Source of the DNA: Streptomyces decoyicus
GTDB taxonomy: Bacteria > Actinomycetota > Actinomycetes > Streptomycetales > Streptomycetaceae
Assembly (NCBI RefSeq): GCF_019880305.1
Contig: NZ_CP082301.1
Coordinates: 3,348,001 to 3,412,000 of the forward strand
Length of the DNA: 64,000 nucleotides
Reading direction: 5' to 3'
Shown piece by piece: positions 52,230 through 60,241 of the stretch. The notes under the pieces were generated by a model. That model was not told the DNA's origin. It did not search any database and saw nothing but the letters and a program-made list of their open reading frames with translations. The position numbers were made by a program, and so were the translations under genes. Numbering within the stretch: position 1 is the stretch's first letter; every line of letters begins with the position of its first letter.

Positions 52230-52333
52230 GCGAGCGCCGCATGGGGGTGCCCCCGGCCGAAAGCCGGGGGAGGGTCATCGAGCAGCGCGCGTCTCGCGCA
52301 TGCGAGACCGAACGAAGAGAGGTTTCGGCATGA
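52226..52333 (+). CDS. coupled mini-ORF 3 (35 codons)
   Basis: ATG start with GGGGAGG 4 bp upstream. The product begins M-S-E-R-R-M-G-V-P-P-A-E-S-R-G-R and is Arg/Glu/Ser-rich after that. The stop overlaps the ATG of the 317-residue protein (ATGA, 52330-52333). Each member of the chain has its own good ribosome site, which is what makes translation likely. Confidence 0.45.
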   Translation: MSERRMGVPPAESRGRVIEQRASRACETERREVSA

Positions 52334-53283
52334 GCGTCACCACTGTCGTCCTGCTGAGTGCCGCGGCCGTCGCCGTGGCACTGGGCGTCGCCGCCCTGCA
52401 CACCGCCCGCGCTCTGCGCCGCCAGATCGCCGAGCTGCACGCCGAGCTCACCGCTGCCCGTCAGGACGCCGTCGCGGACGCCGAGGCGGTGCACCCGGCC
52501 CTCGCGACCATCCCGGCCGCCCGCCCCACCCCGGCCGCCGAGACCCCGCTCGCCGATATACGCGCCGCCGTCGCCGACGCCCTGGCCGAGGAGCGGGAGC
52601 GCGAACTGGCCGAGGCCCGCGCCTTCTGGGCCGCGCAGGAGGCCAGGGACGCCGCAGACGCCCCGTCGCTGCTGGGCGGCCTGGTCGGCCTCGGCGACGA
52701 GGGCCTGCTGGACGCCCGTGCCGACCGCGAGCTGCCCGAGCGCCAGGAGCCCGACCGGCTCGACATCCAGCCGTTCCTGCCCCGTCAGGCCGACCTGGCC
52801 GGACTGGAGCCGCTGCTCGGCTCGGACGCCATGGAGGCGATGGACGCGCTGGAGTCCATGGACGCCCTGGACGCGCCGGAGTTGGAGCCCGTCGAGGAGA
52901 CCGAGTCCGCCGAACTGGCCGCCGCGCGCCGGCGCCACCCCTCGCACCCCGACTTCTCCCCGCCCCCGGTGATCAGTGATCACGAGCGCACCGTGGCGCG
53001 CCTGGAGGAGCTGGCGCAGCAGGCGACCCCGCTCGCGGACGTACGCCCCGGCCCGCTGGGCACGCTCGACGTCTATGTCTTCACCGACGGCACCACGCTC
53101 TGCCTGACCCCCGGGCAGCGCGAGACCGCGGAGCGCGTGGCCGGCGCACTGCACGCGGGGCACGCCCCCGTGCTGCTGGGCGGCTCCGGTATCTCCGGTG
53201 CGTATGCGCTGACCTTCGCCTGGGGTGAGAGCCGCGAGGAGAGCGTCTACATCCTCGCCGACCGCGTGATCGCCTCGCTCTGA
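52330..53283 (+). CDS. membrane-anchored coiled-coil protein, function unknown
   Basis: A 317-residue protein. One N-terminal helix (about 4-24, V-V-L-L-S-A-A-A-V-A-V-A-L-G) is followed by an Ala/Glu/Arg-rich coiled coil (about 25-110). An acidic region with repeated M-D-A-L-E-S-M-D-A-L comes next, then a C-terminal globular domain (about 215-317) with L-D-V-Y-V-F-T-D-G-T-T-L-C. GAGAGG lies 7 bp before the ATG. The ATG also overlaps the stop of mini-ORF 3. Conserved in Streptomyces by recall, without known role. Confidence 0.8.
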   Translation: MSVTTVVLLSAAAVAVALGVAALHTARALRRQIAELHAELTAARQDAVADAEAVHPALATIPAARPTPAAETPLADIRAAVADALAEERERELAEARAFWAAQEARDAADAPSLLGGLVGLGDEGLLDARADRELPERQEPDRLDIQPFLPRQADLAGLEPLLGSDAMEAMDALESMDALDAPELEPVEETESAELAAARRRHPSHPDFSPPPVISDHERTVARLEELAQQATPLADVRPGPLGTLDVYVFTDGTTLCLTPGQRETAERVAGALHAGHAPVLLGGSGISGAYALTFAWGESREESVYILADRVIASL

Positions 53284-53347
53284 CCCGGCGCGGCGGCAAG
53301 CCCCCAGGGCTGTCCCGTAACCCCTGACGGGCGCACGACGACAGGCT

Positions 53348-53707
53348 CTAGCAGCGCGCCGCCACCGCCCCGACGCATCGCACGGCCTCCGCCAGTTCTT
53401 CGGCGGGGGCCACTTTCGCGTCAGAATCCCCCGCTCCGTCGGCCATCCGCACCGCCGCGGCCCGCAGCGCCTCGACGAGATCGTGTCCGGCCACCGCGAG
53501 CTGGTCACCGGCCGCGAACATTCCGGCGTCCGGTAGCTCGTACGGGGGCTCCTGTGGCCGCTCGATCAGCTGCGCCCGGGTCGCCAACTGCCGCGCCAGC
53601 GCGAGTGCTTCCGCTGCGGCACCTTGGTCGAGCCTGCTCTGCGGCAGCGATCGGAGGCGGTCGGCGAGGGCGTCAACGGCGGTCTGCAAGGGGGTCACGT
53701 CAAGCAC
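53348..53707 (-). CDS. conserved hypothetical protein (119 residues)
   Basis: An Ala/Leu-rich, probably all-helical protein: V-D-A-L-A-D-R-L-R-S-L-P-Q-S-R, then A-L-A-L-A-R-Q-L-A, a P-Q-E-P-P-Y-E-L-P loop, and two further helices ending C-V-G-A-V-A-A-R-C. No recognised domain. It resembles short proteins found beside DUF4287 genes in Streptomyces by recall. It is divergent from the DUF4287 gene. Confidence 0.75.
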   Translation of the reverse strand: MLDVTPLQTAVDALADRLRSLPQSRLDQGAAAEALALARQLATRAQLIERPQEPPYELPDAGMFAAGDQLAVAGHDLVEALRAAAVRMADGAGDSDAKVAPAEELAEAVRCVGAVAARC

Positions 53708-53805
53708 GCCGTGAGCCTATGCGCCACCCCGGGGTGGTTGCCAACGCCCGAACGCTCAGGCACGGTGGGCTGAAGTACCAGCATCGACCGCGTCCGGAGG
53801 CGCCG

Positions 53806-54033
53806 ATGTCTCAGCTCTTCTCCGAAGAGACCCACCGGAACATGCTCTCCCGTATCCCGCACTGCACCGGCCGGGAAATCTCCGACTGGCTCCGCACCGT
53901 TGAGGAAGGCCCCGCTCTCTTCCGCTTCGACGAAAAGGTCAGCTGGCTCCGCGGCGAGCACAACCTCGCCTACGGGCACGCCAAGGCAATCGTCCATGAA
54001 CACGATCTCAGGCGCGCCGCGCGCAAGTTCTGA
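53806..54033 (+). CDS. DUF4287 domain protein
   Basis: A 75-residue protein with the DUF4287 pattern: R-I-P-H-C-T-G-R-E-I-S-D-W-L-R-T-V near the start and W-L-R-G-E-H-N-L-A-Y-G-H-A-K-A-I-V-H-E toward the end. GGAGG lies 5 bp before the ATG. Function unknown; small cytoplasmic protein. Confidence 0.85.
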   Translation: MSQLFSEETHRNMLSRIPHCTGREISDWLRTVEEGPALFRFDEKVSWLRGEHNLAYGHAKAIVHEHDLRRAARKF

Positions 54034-54090
54034 TCCCGGGTGACGGGCTCCGCCCCGGTCCGGCTCAGGACTCTCACCGTTCCTCACGCC

Positions 54091-54125
54091 GAAGGGCCCG
54101 CAGGCAGGATGCCGGCGGGCCCTTC
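54091..54125. terminator. bidirectional terminator between the DUF4287 and Bax-inhibitor-like genes
   Basis: A perfect 11-bp outer stem (54091-54101 with 54115-54125) with a short inner stem, between convergent stops. Confidence 0.82.
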
Positions 54126-54165
54126 GTACGGCGCGTGGGCGCTTCGGCGCCCGTGTCCTGCGGGG

Positions 54166-55026
54166 TCAGTCGCCCCGGAGGATCGAGATCAGCCGCAGCA
54201 TCTCCATGTAGATCCACACCAGCGTCAGCGTGAGGCCGAACGCGGCCAGCCAGGACTCCTCGCGCGGAGCGCCGTAGGCGATGCCGTCCTCGACCTGCTT
54301 GAAGTCCAGGGCCAGGAACAGCGCGCCGAGGACCACGCCCACGATGCCGAAGACGATGCCCAGGCCACCGCTGCGGAAGCCGAGGCCCTCACCGCCGCCG
54401 AACACCATGAACATCACGTTGACCAGCGACAGCAGGACGAAGCCCATGGCCGCGATCATCACGAAGCGGGTGAAGCGGGCGGTGACCCGCACGATCCGCG
54501 TCTTGTAGGCGACCAGCATGGCGACGAACACCGCCATCGTGCCCAGCACCGCCTGCATGGGGGCGCCGTTCATGTTCGGCAGGCCGTTGATGAAGCCGCT
54601 GAGCGCGCCGAGGAAGACGCCCTCCAGCGCCGCGTACGCCAGGATCAGCGTGGGCGACGGCTTGCGCTTGAAGGACTGGACGAGCGCCAGCACCATCGCG
54701 ACCAGGCCGGCGCCGATGGCGAAGCCGAGGCTCTGGGTCAGGAAGAGCCAGCCGACGGTGGCGCCCGCGATGACCGTGCCGAGCGTCATGCCCGTGCGCG
54801 CGACGACATCGTCCATCGTCATCGGGCGGGTCTGCGGTGTGTACTGCGGCGGTGCCTGGGTGATGTCCTGCTGGCCCTGGGCGTACGGGTTGCCGCCCTG
54901 CGCGTAGGGGTTTGCTCCGGCGTACGGGTTCGCGGCGCCCCCGGCCTGCGGCGGCGCGTTGAAGCCCGCGTAGCCGGTGTCGCGGCTGAACCCCCGTCGC
55001 GAGAAGACCGGGTTGCTGCTCCTCAT
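54166..55026 (-). CDS. Bax inhibitor-1/YccA family membrane protein
   Basis: A 286-residue protein. The N-terminal 70 residues are soluble with N-P-Y-A-G/N-P-Y-A-Q repeats. Seven hydrophobic helices follow with family features (M-T-L-G near the first, D-F-K-Q-V-E-D-G toward the end). It belongs to the BI-1/YccA group, proposed calcium leak or stress-related membrane proteins. The ATG at 55026 follows GGAGGA; the annotated frame opens 57 bp earlier. Confidence 0.9.
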   Translation of the reverse strand: MRSSNPVFSRRGFSRDTGYAGFNAPPQAGGAANPYAGANPYAQGGNPYAQGQQDITQAPPQYTPQTRPMTMDDVVARTGMTLGTVIAGATVGWLFLTQSLGFAIGAGLVAMVLALVQSFKRKPSPTLILAYAALEGVFLGALSGFINGLPNMNGAPMQAVLGTMAVFVAMLVAYKTRIVRVTARFTRFVMIAAMGFVLLSLVNVMFMVFGGGEGLGFRSGGLGIVFGIVGVVLGALFLALDFKQVEDGIAYGAPREESWLAAFGLTLTLVWIYMEMLRLISILRGD

Positions 55027-55731
55027 CTCACTCCTCCATGGCCGCCGTGCGCGGCCTTGACGGCAAGCGTAATGGCTTGGCAAAGGCGCGTCGCTAGTTC
55101 TTGAGCAGGATCTTTCCCTGAACTCGCGAGGACACCTCCTCCATGGGGAGGACGTATGAGCGGGCGCGGAGGTGCCCGGAGCGTGGTCCGGGCGCCCGGC
55201 ACGTGAGGGCGGCCGGCGGTGCGGCCGTTACACCGGCGCGTCGCCCCGTCCCCGGCATTCCGGGAATTCGATCTCTTGTTGTGCTCTTGTCGTTGCCTCG
55301 CCGCGCTCTTGCCGTCCTCTTGTCGCCGCCTTGTCGTCGTCTGTCGTCGTCTGCCGTCGTCGGTTGTCGCCTGTTGTCGTCCCGTGCGGACGCCGTGCGC
55401 GGACTGCCATTTCCGACCGCTCCGCTCCGGGTCCCTTCCCGCTGCTTCCCACTGCGCTTCGCACGGAATCCGATAAATGTCTGATCGCAACGGACGTCAC
55501 ATGGCACGACAGGCAACCGATTCGCGGGGGCACCCGTCTTCCTTCCCGGCCGGAGCCTGCCGCGGCGGGTGGATCTACAGGGCTGACGCATGGTCAAGAT
55601 CCGAACGCCGGAGTACGCCTTCCCGACGCTCCCGTGGCTCACCGTCCGTAGCGCTATGGGCGCGATCGGTTGTAATCCGAGGGGGCAGATAGGGCTATTC
55701 TGGCGGGAAACAGTATCGAAAGAGGGTTGAG
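55027..55731. other. 705-bp gap with a TGTCGTCGTC-type low-complexity tract; no gene seen
   Basis: A pyrimidine/G-rich degenerate repeat occupies about 55268-55385. A 16-codon frame at 55156-55206 has GGGGAGGACG before its ATG, like mini-ORF 3, but no gene follows it. The last 100 bp hold the promoter region for the glycosyltransferase operon. Confidence 0.55.
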
Positions 55732-58584
55732 GTGCCTGTGCCTGACGTCTCAGTAGTCGTCATCGTCTACAACGACGCCGACCGGTTGCCGACCGCGGTC
55801 CAGTCCGTGCTGGACCAAACGCTCCGGGACGTCGAGGTGGTGATCGTCGACGACTGCAGCACCGACCGTTCTTTCGAAGTGGCGCAGCAACTCGCGGCCG
55901 GTCATCCCGGGCGGGTCAGAGCCTTCCAGCTGCCGGAGAACAGCGGTGCGGGAGGCGAGCCGCGGAACGTCGGCATCCAGCACACCCAGGGCCGGTACGT
56001 CATGTTCCTGGACAGCGACGACGTCCTGGAACTCAATGCGTGCAGAAATATGCTGGAGGCGGCGGAGGAAACCGGGTCGGATATCGTTTCCGGGCTGACC
56101 GTCCGGCTGCACAAGGACACCCGGAACCAGAAGCGCGACGAGTGGTACGCCTGGCTGTATTCCACCACCCGCACGCTGGAATCCGTCACAGAATTGCCGG
56201 ACCTGTTCGTCTGGGACACTCTGTGCACCAATAAGTGCTATCGCCGGGAATTCCTCGTCGAGAACAATCTCCTCTTTCCCAAGGGAATGTTCTACGAGGA
56301 CCTGGTCTTTATCGCCGAGGCCTATCTTGCGGCCCAGCGCATCACGCTGATCCCCAATCAGGTCTACTTCTGGCACGTCCACGAGCAGGCCGCCGTGAAG
56401 TCGGTGACGAACCGGCGGCACGAAATGAGTAACTACTCCCACCGGCTGGAAATCCACCGGCGTATCGACGCCATGCTGGCGGAGCGCGGGCTGGCCGAGA
56501 TGAAGCTCGCCAAGGACGTCAAATTCCTCAAGCACGACCTCGTGCTGCATCTGCGCGATCTGCCGTTCCGCGACGAGTCCTACCGCCAGGAGTTCGCCGA
56601 GCTCTCCCGGGAGTACCTCGCGAGCATCGCCCCCGAGGCGTACGAGCGCGTGCAGCCGATACAGGCCATCTGTGCGTATCTGCTCCAGCAGGGTGACTGG
56701 GACCACCTGATCCCGGCGGTCGACACGCTCATCAACCGCGACAAGGTCTCCTCGCCGCTCGCCGAGCACGACGGCCGGATCTACTGGTGCGACGGCTACA
56801 CCGACGATCCGTTCGGACGCGATGTGCTGGACGTGACCGACATCGGCTACCACGAGAAGCCGGTCAACCAGCTGTTCCTGCGCAATCAGCTCACCCGCTT
56901 CGCCGAGTCCGGCAGGTCCGTCTCGCTGACCGGCCGGATCAACAATCCGCTCGGCATCATCCCGCCCGGCGCGCAGCTCAAGGGCGAGCTGGAGTTCAGC
57001 GCCCGGCGGCGCAGTCTCCAGACCTTCCACTTCCCGGTGCGGGTGCTGCGCCACGAAGGTGACGCCATCCACTGGGAGACCGTCGCCGACCTCACCGCGA
57101 AGCTGCGCCCGCTGGGCATCGTCGACACCATCTGGGACGTCCGGCTGCGCCTGGACGTGGACGGGGTGCGCACCACGAGCCGGCTCACCGTCGCCGACAC
57201 CGGGCTCTCCGGTGGGCTGCCGGTACGGCCCCGGCTGTCGCGGATGGTCGCCGACCGTCTCGAACCGCATGTCTCGGCCAAGGGGCATCTGGCGTTCCGC
57301 CTGGTCAGCGAGAACCGTAACGCCGAGCGTGTACAGGAACTGATCACCCGCGGGGTGCGCGGCAGGCCCGGGACACTGGCCAAGACCGGCTACCGCAAGG
57401 CGAAGGAGCTGCGCAAGAAGGTCACCTCCGGCGACAACAAGCTCCGCGCCTACCACGAGGTCTTCAGCCGGCTGCCGGTCAAGAAGCGCACGGTGGTCTT
57501 CGAGAGCCACCTGGGCAAGCAGTTCAGCGACAGCCCGCGGGCGATCTACGAGGAGATGCGCCGGCAGGGCCTGGAGTTCGAGGCGATCTGGTCCTACGCC
57601 GGGTCCCCGAAGGACTTCCCGAAGGGCGTCACGCTCGTCAAGCGCTGGTCGCTGCCCTATCTCAAGGCGCTGGCGCAGGCCGAGTTCTGGGTGGACAACC
57701 AGAGCTACCCGCTCAAGCTCACCAAGCGTCCCGAGACCACCTACATCCAGACCTGGCACGGCTCGGCGCTGAAGAACATGGGCTTCGACCAGCCGTCGCT
57801 GAAGGCGCAGACCCGGCAGCAGCAGGCGGAGCAGCAGCGTTCACTGGACCGCTTCGACCGGTTCCTGATCCGCTCCGAGCACGACGTGCACACCCTGGCC
57901 AAGGCGTTCCGGCTCAAGGAGAAGACCCTGCTGCGGGTGGGTTACCCCCGCAACGACGCTCTGGTCCGGGCCCGGCAGCGGGAAGCGGCACTGGGTGCGC
58001 GTGAACGCGGGCCGCTGGCCGCGGAGTTGGGCATTGCCGAGGACAAGACCGTGCTGCTTTACGCGCCGACGTTCCGCAAGGCGGGCGGGCGGCACGGGCG
58101 CTTCGAATTGCCCTTCGACGTGGAGCGTTTCGCCGATCAGTTCGGCGACCGCTATGTGCTCCTGGTGCGCTCGCACTACCTCAATCATGTGGTGCTGCCG
58201 CCGACCGTGCAGGGCCGGGTCATCGACGTTTCGGCGCGCCACGATGTGACGCCGCTGCTGGAGCTGGCCGACGGGCTGATCACGGACTATTCCTCGGTGA
58301 TGTTCGACTATGCGCTGCTCGACCGGCCGCTGGTGTTCTTCACCTACGACTACGACGAGTATGTGCACGAGGGCCGTGGCACCTACTTCGATCTGCTGGA
58401 GCACGCACCGGGCCCGGTGGTCCGCACCGAGGACGCTTTCCACGAGGCGATCAAGTCGTTCGAGTCGCAGGCTCTGGAATACGCGAAGAGCCGCAAGGAA
58501 TTCGTCGCCAAGTTCGGAGAATACGACCAGGGCAACGCCGCCCAGAGCATCGTCGATCAGTTTTTCGCGCAGTGGAGCCGTTGA
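55732..58584 (+). CDS. GT2 glycosyltransferase fused to CDP-glycerol glycerophosphotransferase (TagF-like)
   Basis: A 950-residue two-domain protein. Residues 1-330 are a GT2 domain with V-V-I-V-Y-N-D-A-D, V-D-D-C-S-T-D and the D-x-D site F-L-D-S-D-D. A middle beta-rich region (about 370-520) follows. Residues about 570-945 are a CDP-glycerol transferase domain with W-H-G-S-A-L-K, Y-A-P-T-F-R and L-I-T-D-Y-S-S-V-M-F-D-Y. It probably builds a teichoic-acid-like or other phosphodiester cell-surface polymer. It starts at GTG after AGGG, and its stop overlaps the next start (TGATG). Confidence 0.9.
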   Translation: MPVPDVSVVVIVYNDADRLPTAVQSVLDQTLRDVEVVIVDDCSTDRSFEVAQQLAAGHPGRVRAFQLPENSGAGGEPRNVGIQHTQGRYVMFLDSDDVLELNACRNMLEAAEETGSDIVSGLTVRLHKDTRNQKRDEWYAWLYSTTRTLESVTELPDLFVWDTLCTNKCYRREFLVENNLLFPKGMFYEDLVFIAEAYLAAQRITLIPNQVYFWHVHEQAAVKSVTNRRHEMSNYSHRLEIHRRIDAMLAERGLAEMKLAKDVKFLKHDLVLHLRDLPFRDESYRQEFAELSREYLASIAPEAYERVQPIQAICAYLLQQGDWDHLIPAVDTLINRDKVSSPLAEHDGRIYWCDGYTDDPFGRDVLDVTDIGYHEKPVNQLFLRNQLTRFAESGRSVSLTGRINNPLGIIPPGAQLKGELEFSARRRSLQTFHFPVRVLRHEGDAIHWETVADLTAKLRPLGIVDTIWDVRLRLDVDGVRTTSRLTVADTGLSGGLPVRPRLSRMVADRLEPHVSAKGHLAFRLVSENRNAERVQELITRGVRGRPGTLAKTGYRKAKELRKKVTSGDNKLRAYHEVFSRLPVKKRTVVFESHLGKQFSDSPRAIYEEMRRQGLEFEAIWSYAGSPKDFPKGVTLVKRWSLPYLKALAQAEFWVDNQSYPLKLTKRPETTYIQTWHGSALKNMGFDQPSLKAQTRQQQAEQQRSLDRFDRFLIRSEHDVHTLAKAFRLKEKTLLRVGYPRNDALVRARQREAALGARERGPLAAELGIAEDKTVLLYAPTFRKAGGRHGRFELPFDVERFADQFGDRYVLLVRSHYLNHVVLPPTVQGRVIDVSARHDVTPLLELADGLITDYSSVMFDYALLDRPLVFFTYDYDEYVHEGRGTYFDLLEHAPGPVVRTEDAFHEAIKSFESQALEYAKSRKEFVAKFGEYDQGNAAQSIVDQFFAQWSR

Positions 58585-59753
58585 TGACCAAGTCGTACGC
58601 AGCCGAGCCGCGGGACATCTTCTTCGTCTCCAACAGCGTCAACGAGATGGGCGGCATCACCAGCTGGTCGCACCAGATGGCGCGTCTGTTCAGCGAGCGG
58701 GGCCACCGGGTGCACCTCGTCGGCGTGGTGCCGCCCCCCGAGGGACGGGTCCATGAGCTGGCGGCCGACCTGCCGTTCAAGACCACCACGCTCTACGCCG
58801 CGCACCCGCCGTCCGTCCGCCCCGTGCGCGGCCTCAAGGACAAGCTCAACCTCGCCGAGCAGCGCCGCCGGGCCGCCCGCGAGGCGGGGATGCAGGAGCA
58901 GGCGGCCAAGATGAGCGCGCTGTTCCGGGCGGCGAAGCCGGGCGGGGTGGTGATCGTCACGCAGGTGTGGGCGATGGAGTGGGTCGCGCTGGCCGACACC
59001 GCGGGGCTGACGGTGATCGGGATGAGCCACGAATCGTTCGACACCTGCCGCAAGTCGTCCCGCTTCGGCCGGGTCAAGCGGTTCTACCAGGACGTCGACC
59101 GGATGCTGACGCTCACCCGGGAGGACGCCGACCGCTGGATCCGGCAGCGGATGGACAATGTCGGCTTCATGCCGAACCCGCTGCCGTTCTTCCCTGAAGT
59201 CCCCTCGGACCGCTCCCACAAGTGTGTGGTCAGCATCGGCCGGCTCCACGAGGAGAAGGGCGTGGACCTGCTGCTGGAGGCCTGGGCGAAGGTCGCGCCG
59301 CAGCACCCCGACTGGACGCTGCGGATCTACGGCTCCGGCGAGGAGGAAGAGGCGCTGCGCAAGCAGGCCGCGGAGCTGGGGATCACCGCCACGGTCGCCT
59401 GGATGGGCCGGACGAGCGATGTCCCGGGCGCGCTGCGGGAGAGCGCGGTCTTCGCGCTCAGCTCGCGCGGCGAGGGCTTCCCGCTGGCGCCCATGGAGGC
59501 GATGGCGACCGCGGTGCCGTGTGTGGCGTTCGATGTGGCGCCGGGCGTCCACGAGATCATCTCGGACGGTGTGGACGGGCTCCTCGCGCCCCCCGGCAAT
59601 GTCACCGAATTCGCCCGGCATCTCGACGCCCTGATGTCGGACAAGGACCTGCGGGACACGATGGGCGAAACGGCCCGCGAGAACATCCAGCGGTTCTCCA
59701 CGGAGGAGATCGTCGGCCGCTGGGAGAGCCTGTTCACGCTGGTGGAGCGCTGA
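58584..59753 (+). CDS. GT4-type glycosyltransferase
   Basis: A 389-residue GT-B enzyme. The N-terminal domain has a Gly-rich acceptor loop (N-E-M-G-G-I). The C-terminal domain has S-I-G-R-L-H-E-E-K-G-V-D and the nucleotide-sugar site S-S-R-G-E-G-F-P-L-A-P-M-E-A-M-A. It is translationally coupled to the TagF-like fusion and likely decorates or primes the same cell-wall polymer. Confidence 0.9.
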   Translation: MTKSYAAEPRDIFFVSNSVNEMGGITSWSHQMARLFSERGHRVHLVGVVPPPEGRVHELAADLPFKTTTLYAAHPPSVRPVRGLKDKLNLAEQRRRAAREAGMQEQAAKMSALFRAAKPGGVVIVTQVWAMEWVALADTAGLTVIGMSHESFDTCRKSSRFGRVKRFYQDVDRMLTLTREDADRWIRQRMDNVGFMPNPLPFFPEVPSDRSHKCVVSIGRLHEEKGVDLLLEAWAKVAPQHPDWTLRIYGSGEEEEALRKQAAELGITATVAWMGRTSDVPGALRESAVFALSSRGEGFPLAPMEAMATAVPCVAFDVAPGVHEIISDGVDGLLAPPGNVTEFARHLDALMSDKDLRDTMGETARENIQRFSTEEIVGRWESLFTLVER

Positions 59754-59763
59754 CGTTCCAGAA

Positions 59764-59824
59764 GCGCTGAGCCGGCTTCGCTCAGCGCGCGAGAAGGGCC
59801 GCCGGCTTTCCCCGGCGGCCCTTC
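59764..59824. terminator. two consecutive hairpins ending the glycosyltransferase operon
   Basis: Hairpin one pairs 59764-59772 with 59780-59788 (9 bp). Hairpin two pairs 59793-59805 with 59812-59824 (13 bp, perfect) and is followed by GTCGTG. They lie between convergent genes. Confidence 0.85.
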
Positions 59825-59882
59825 GTCGTGCTGCGGCTCCTGGCGCGTCCCCGGCCCGGCGGGCCGGAGCGGGCGGAGCGCG

Positions 59883-60218
59883 TTATTCGCCCGCGGCTTT
59901 GGCCGTACGGACCGGCTGCTCCGCGACCACGGGGTGGTCGCGGTCGATCAGGCCGAGCCGGGCGGCGCCGCCCGGCGAGCCGAGCTCGTCGAAGAACTCC
60001 ACATTGGCCTTGTAGTAGTCCTTCCACTCCTCCGGGGTGTCGTCCTCGTAGAAGATCGCCTCGACCGGGCAGACCGGCTCACAGGCACCGCAGTCGACGC
60101 ATTCGTCCGGGTGGATGTACAAGGACCGCTTGCCCTCGTAGATGCAGTCGACCGGGCACTCCTCGATGCAGGCCTTGTCCTTGAGGTCGACACAGGGCTG
60201 CGCAATTACGTACGTCAT
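59883..60218 (-). CDS. seven-iron ferredoxin
   Basis: A 111-residue protein. Cluster motifs are C-V-D-L-K-D-K-A-C-I-E-E-C-P near 9-22 (three Cys, typical of a 3Fe-4S site plus a distal Cys) and C-V-D-C-G-A-C-E-P-V-C-P for 4Fe-4S. The C-terminal extension is typical of actinobacterial FdxA-type ferredoxins. It lies 23 bp after the exporter stop on the same strand, so it may share its transcript. Confidence 0.93.
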   Translation of the reverse strand: MTYVIAQPCVDLKDKACIEECPVDCIYEGKRSLYIHPDECVDCGACEPVCPVEAIFYEDDTPEEWKDYYKANVEFFDELGSPGGAARLGLIDRDHPVVAEQPVRTAKAAGE

Positions 60219-60241
60219 CACTCACTCCAGGATGTTTTCCG

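Noticed and set aside
55094-55642. 182-codon minus-strand frame rich in Arg, Asp and Thr
   Set aside because: It is translation of the TGTCGTCGTC-type low-complexity tract, without a ribosome site or domain.
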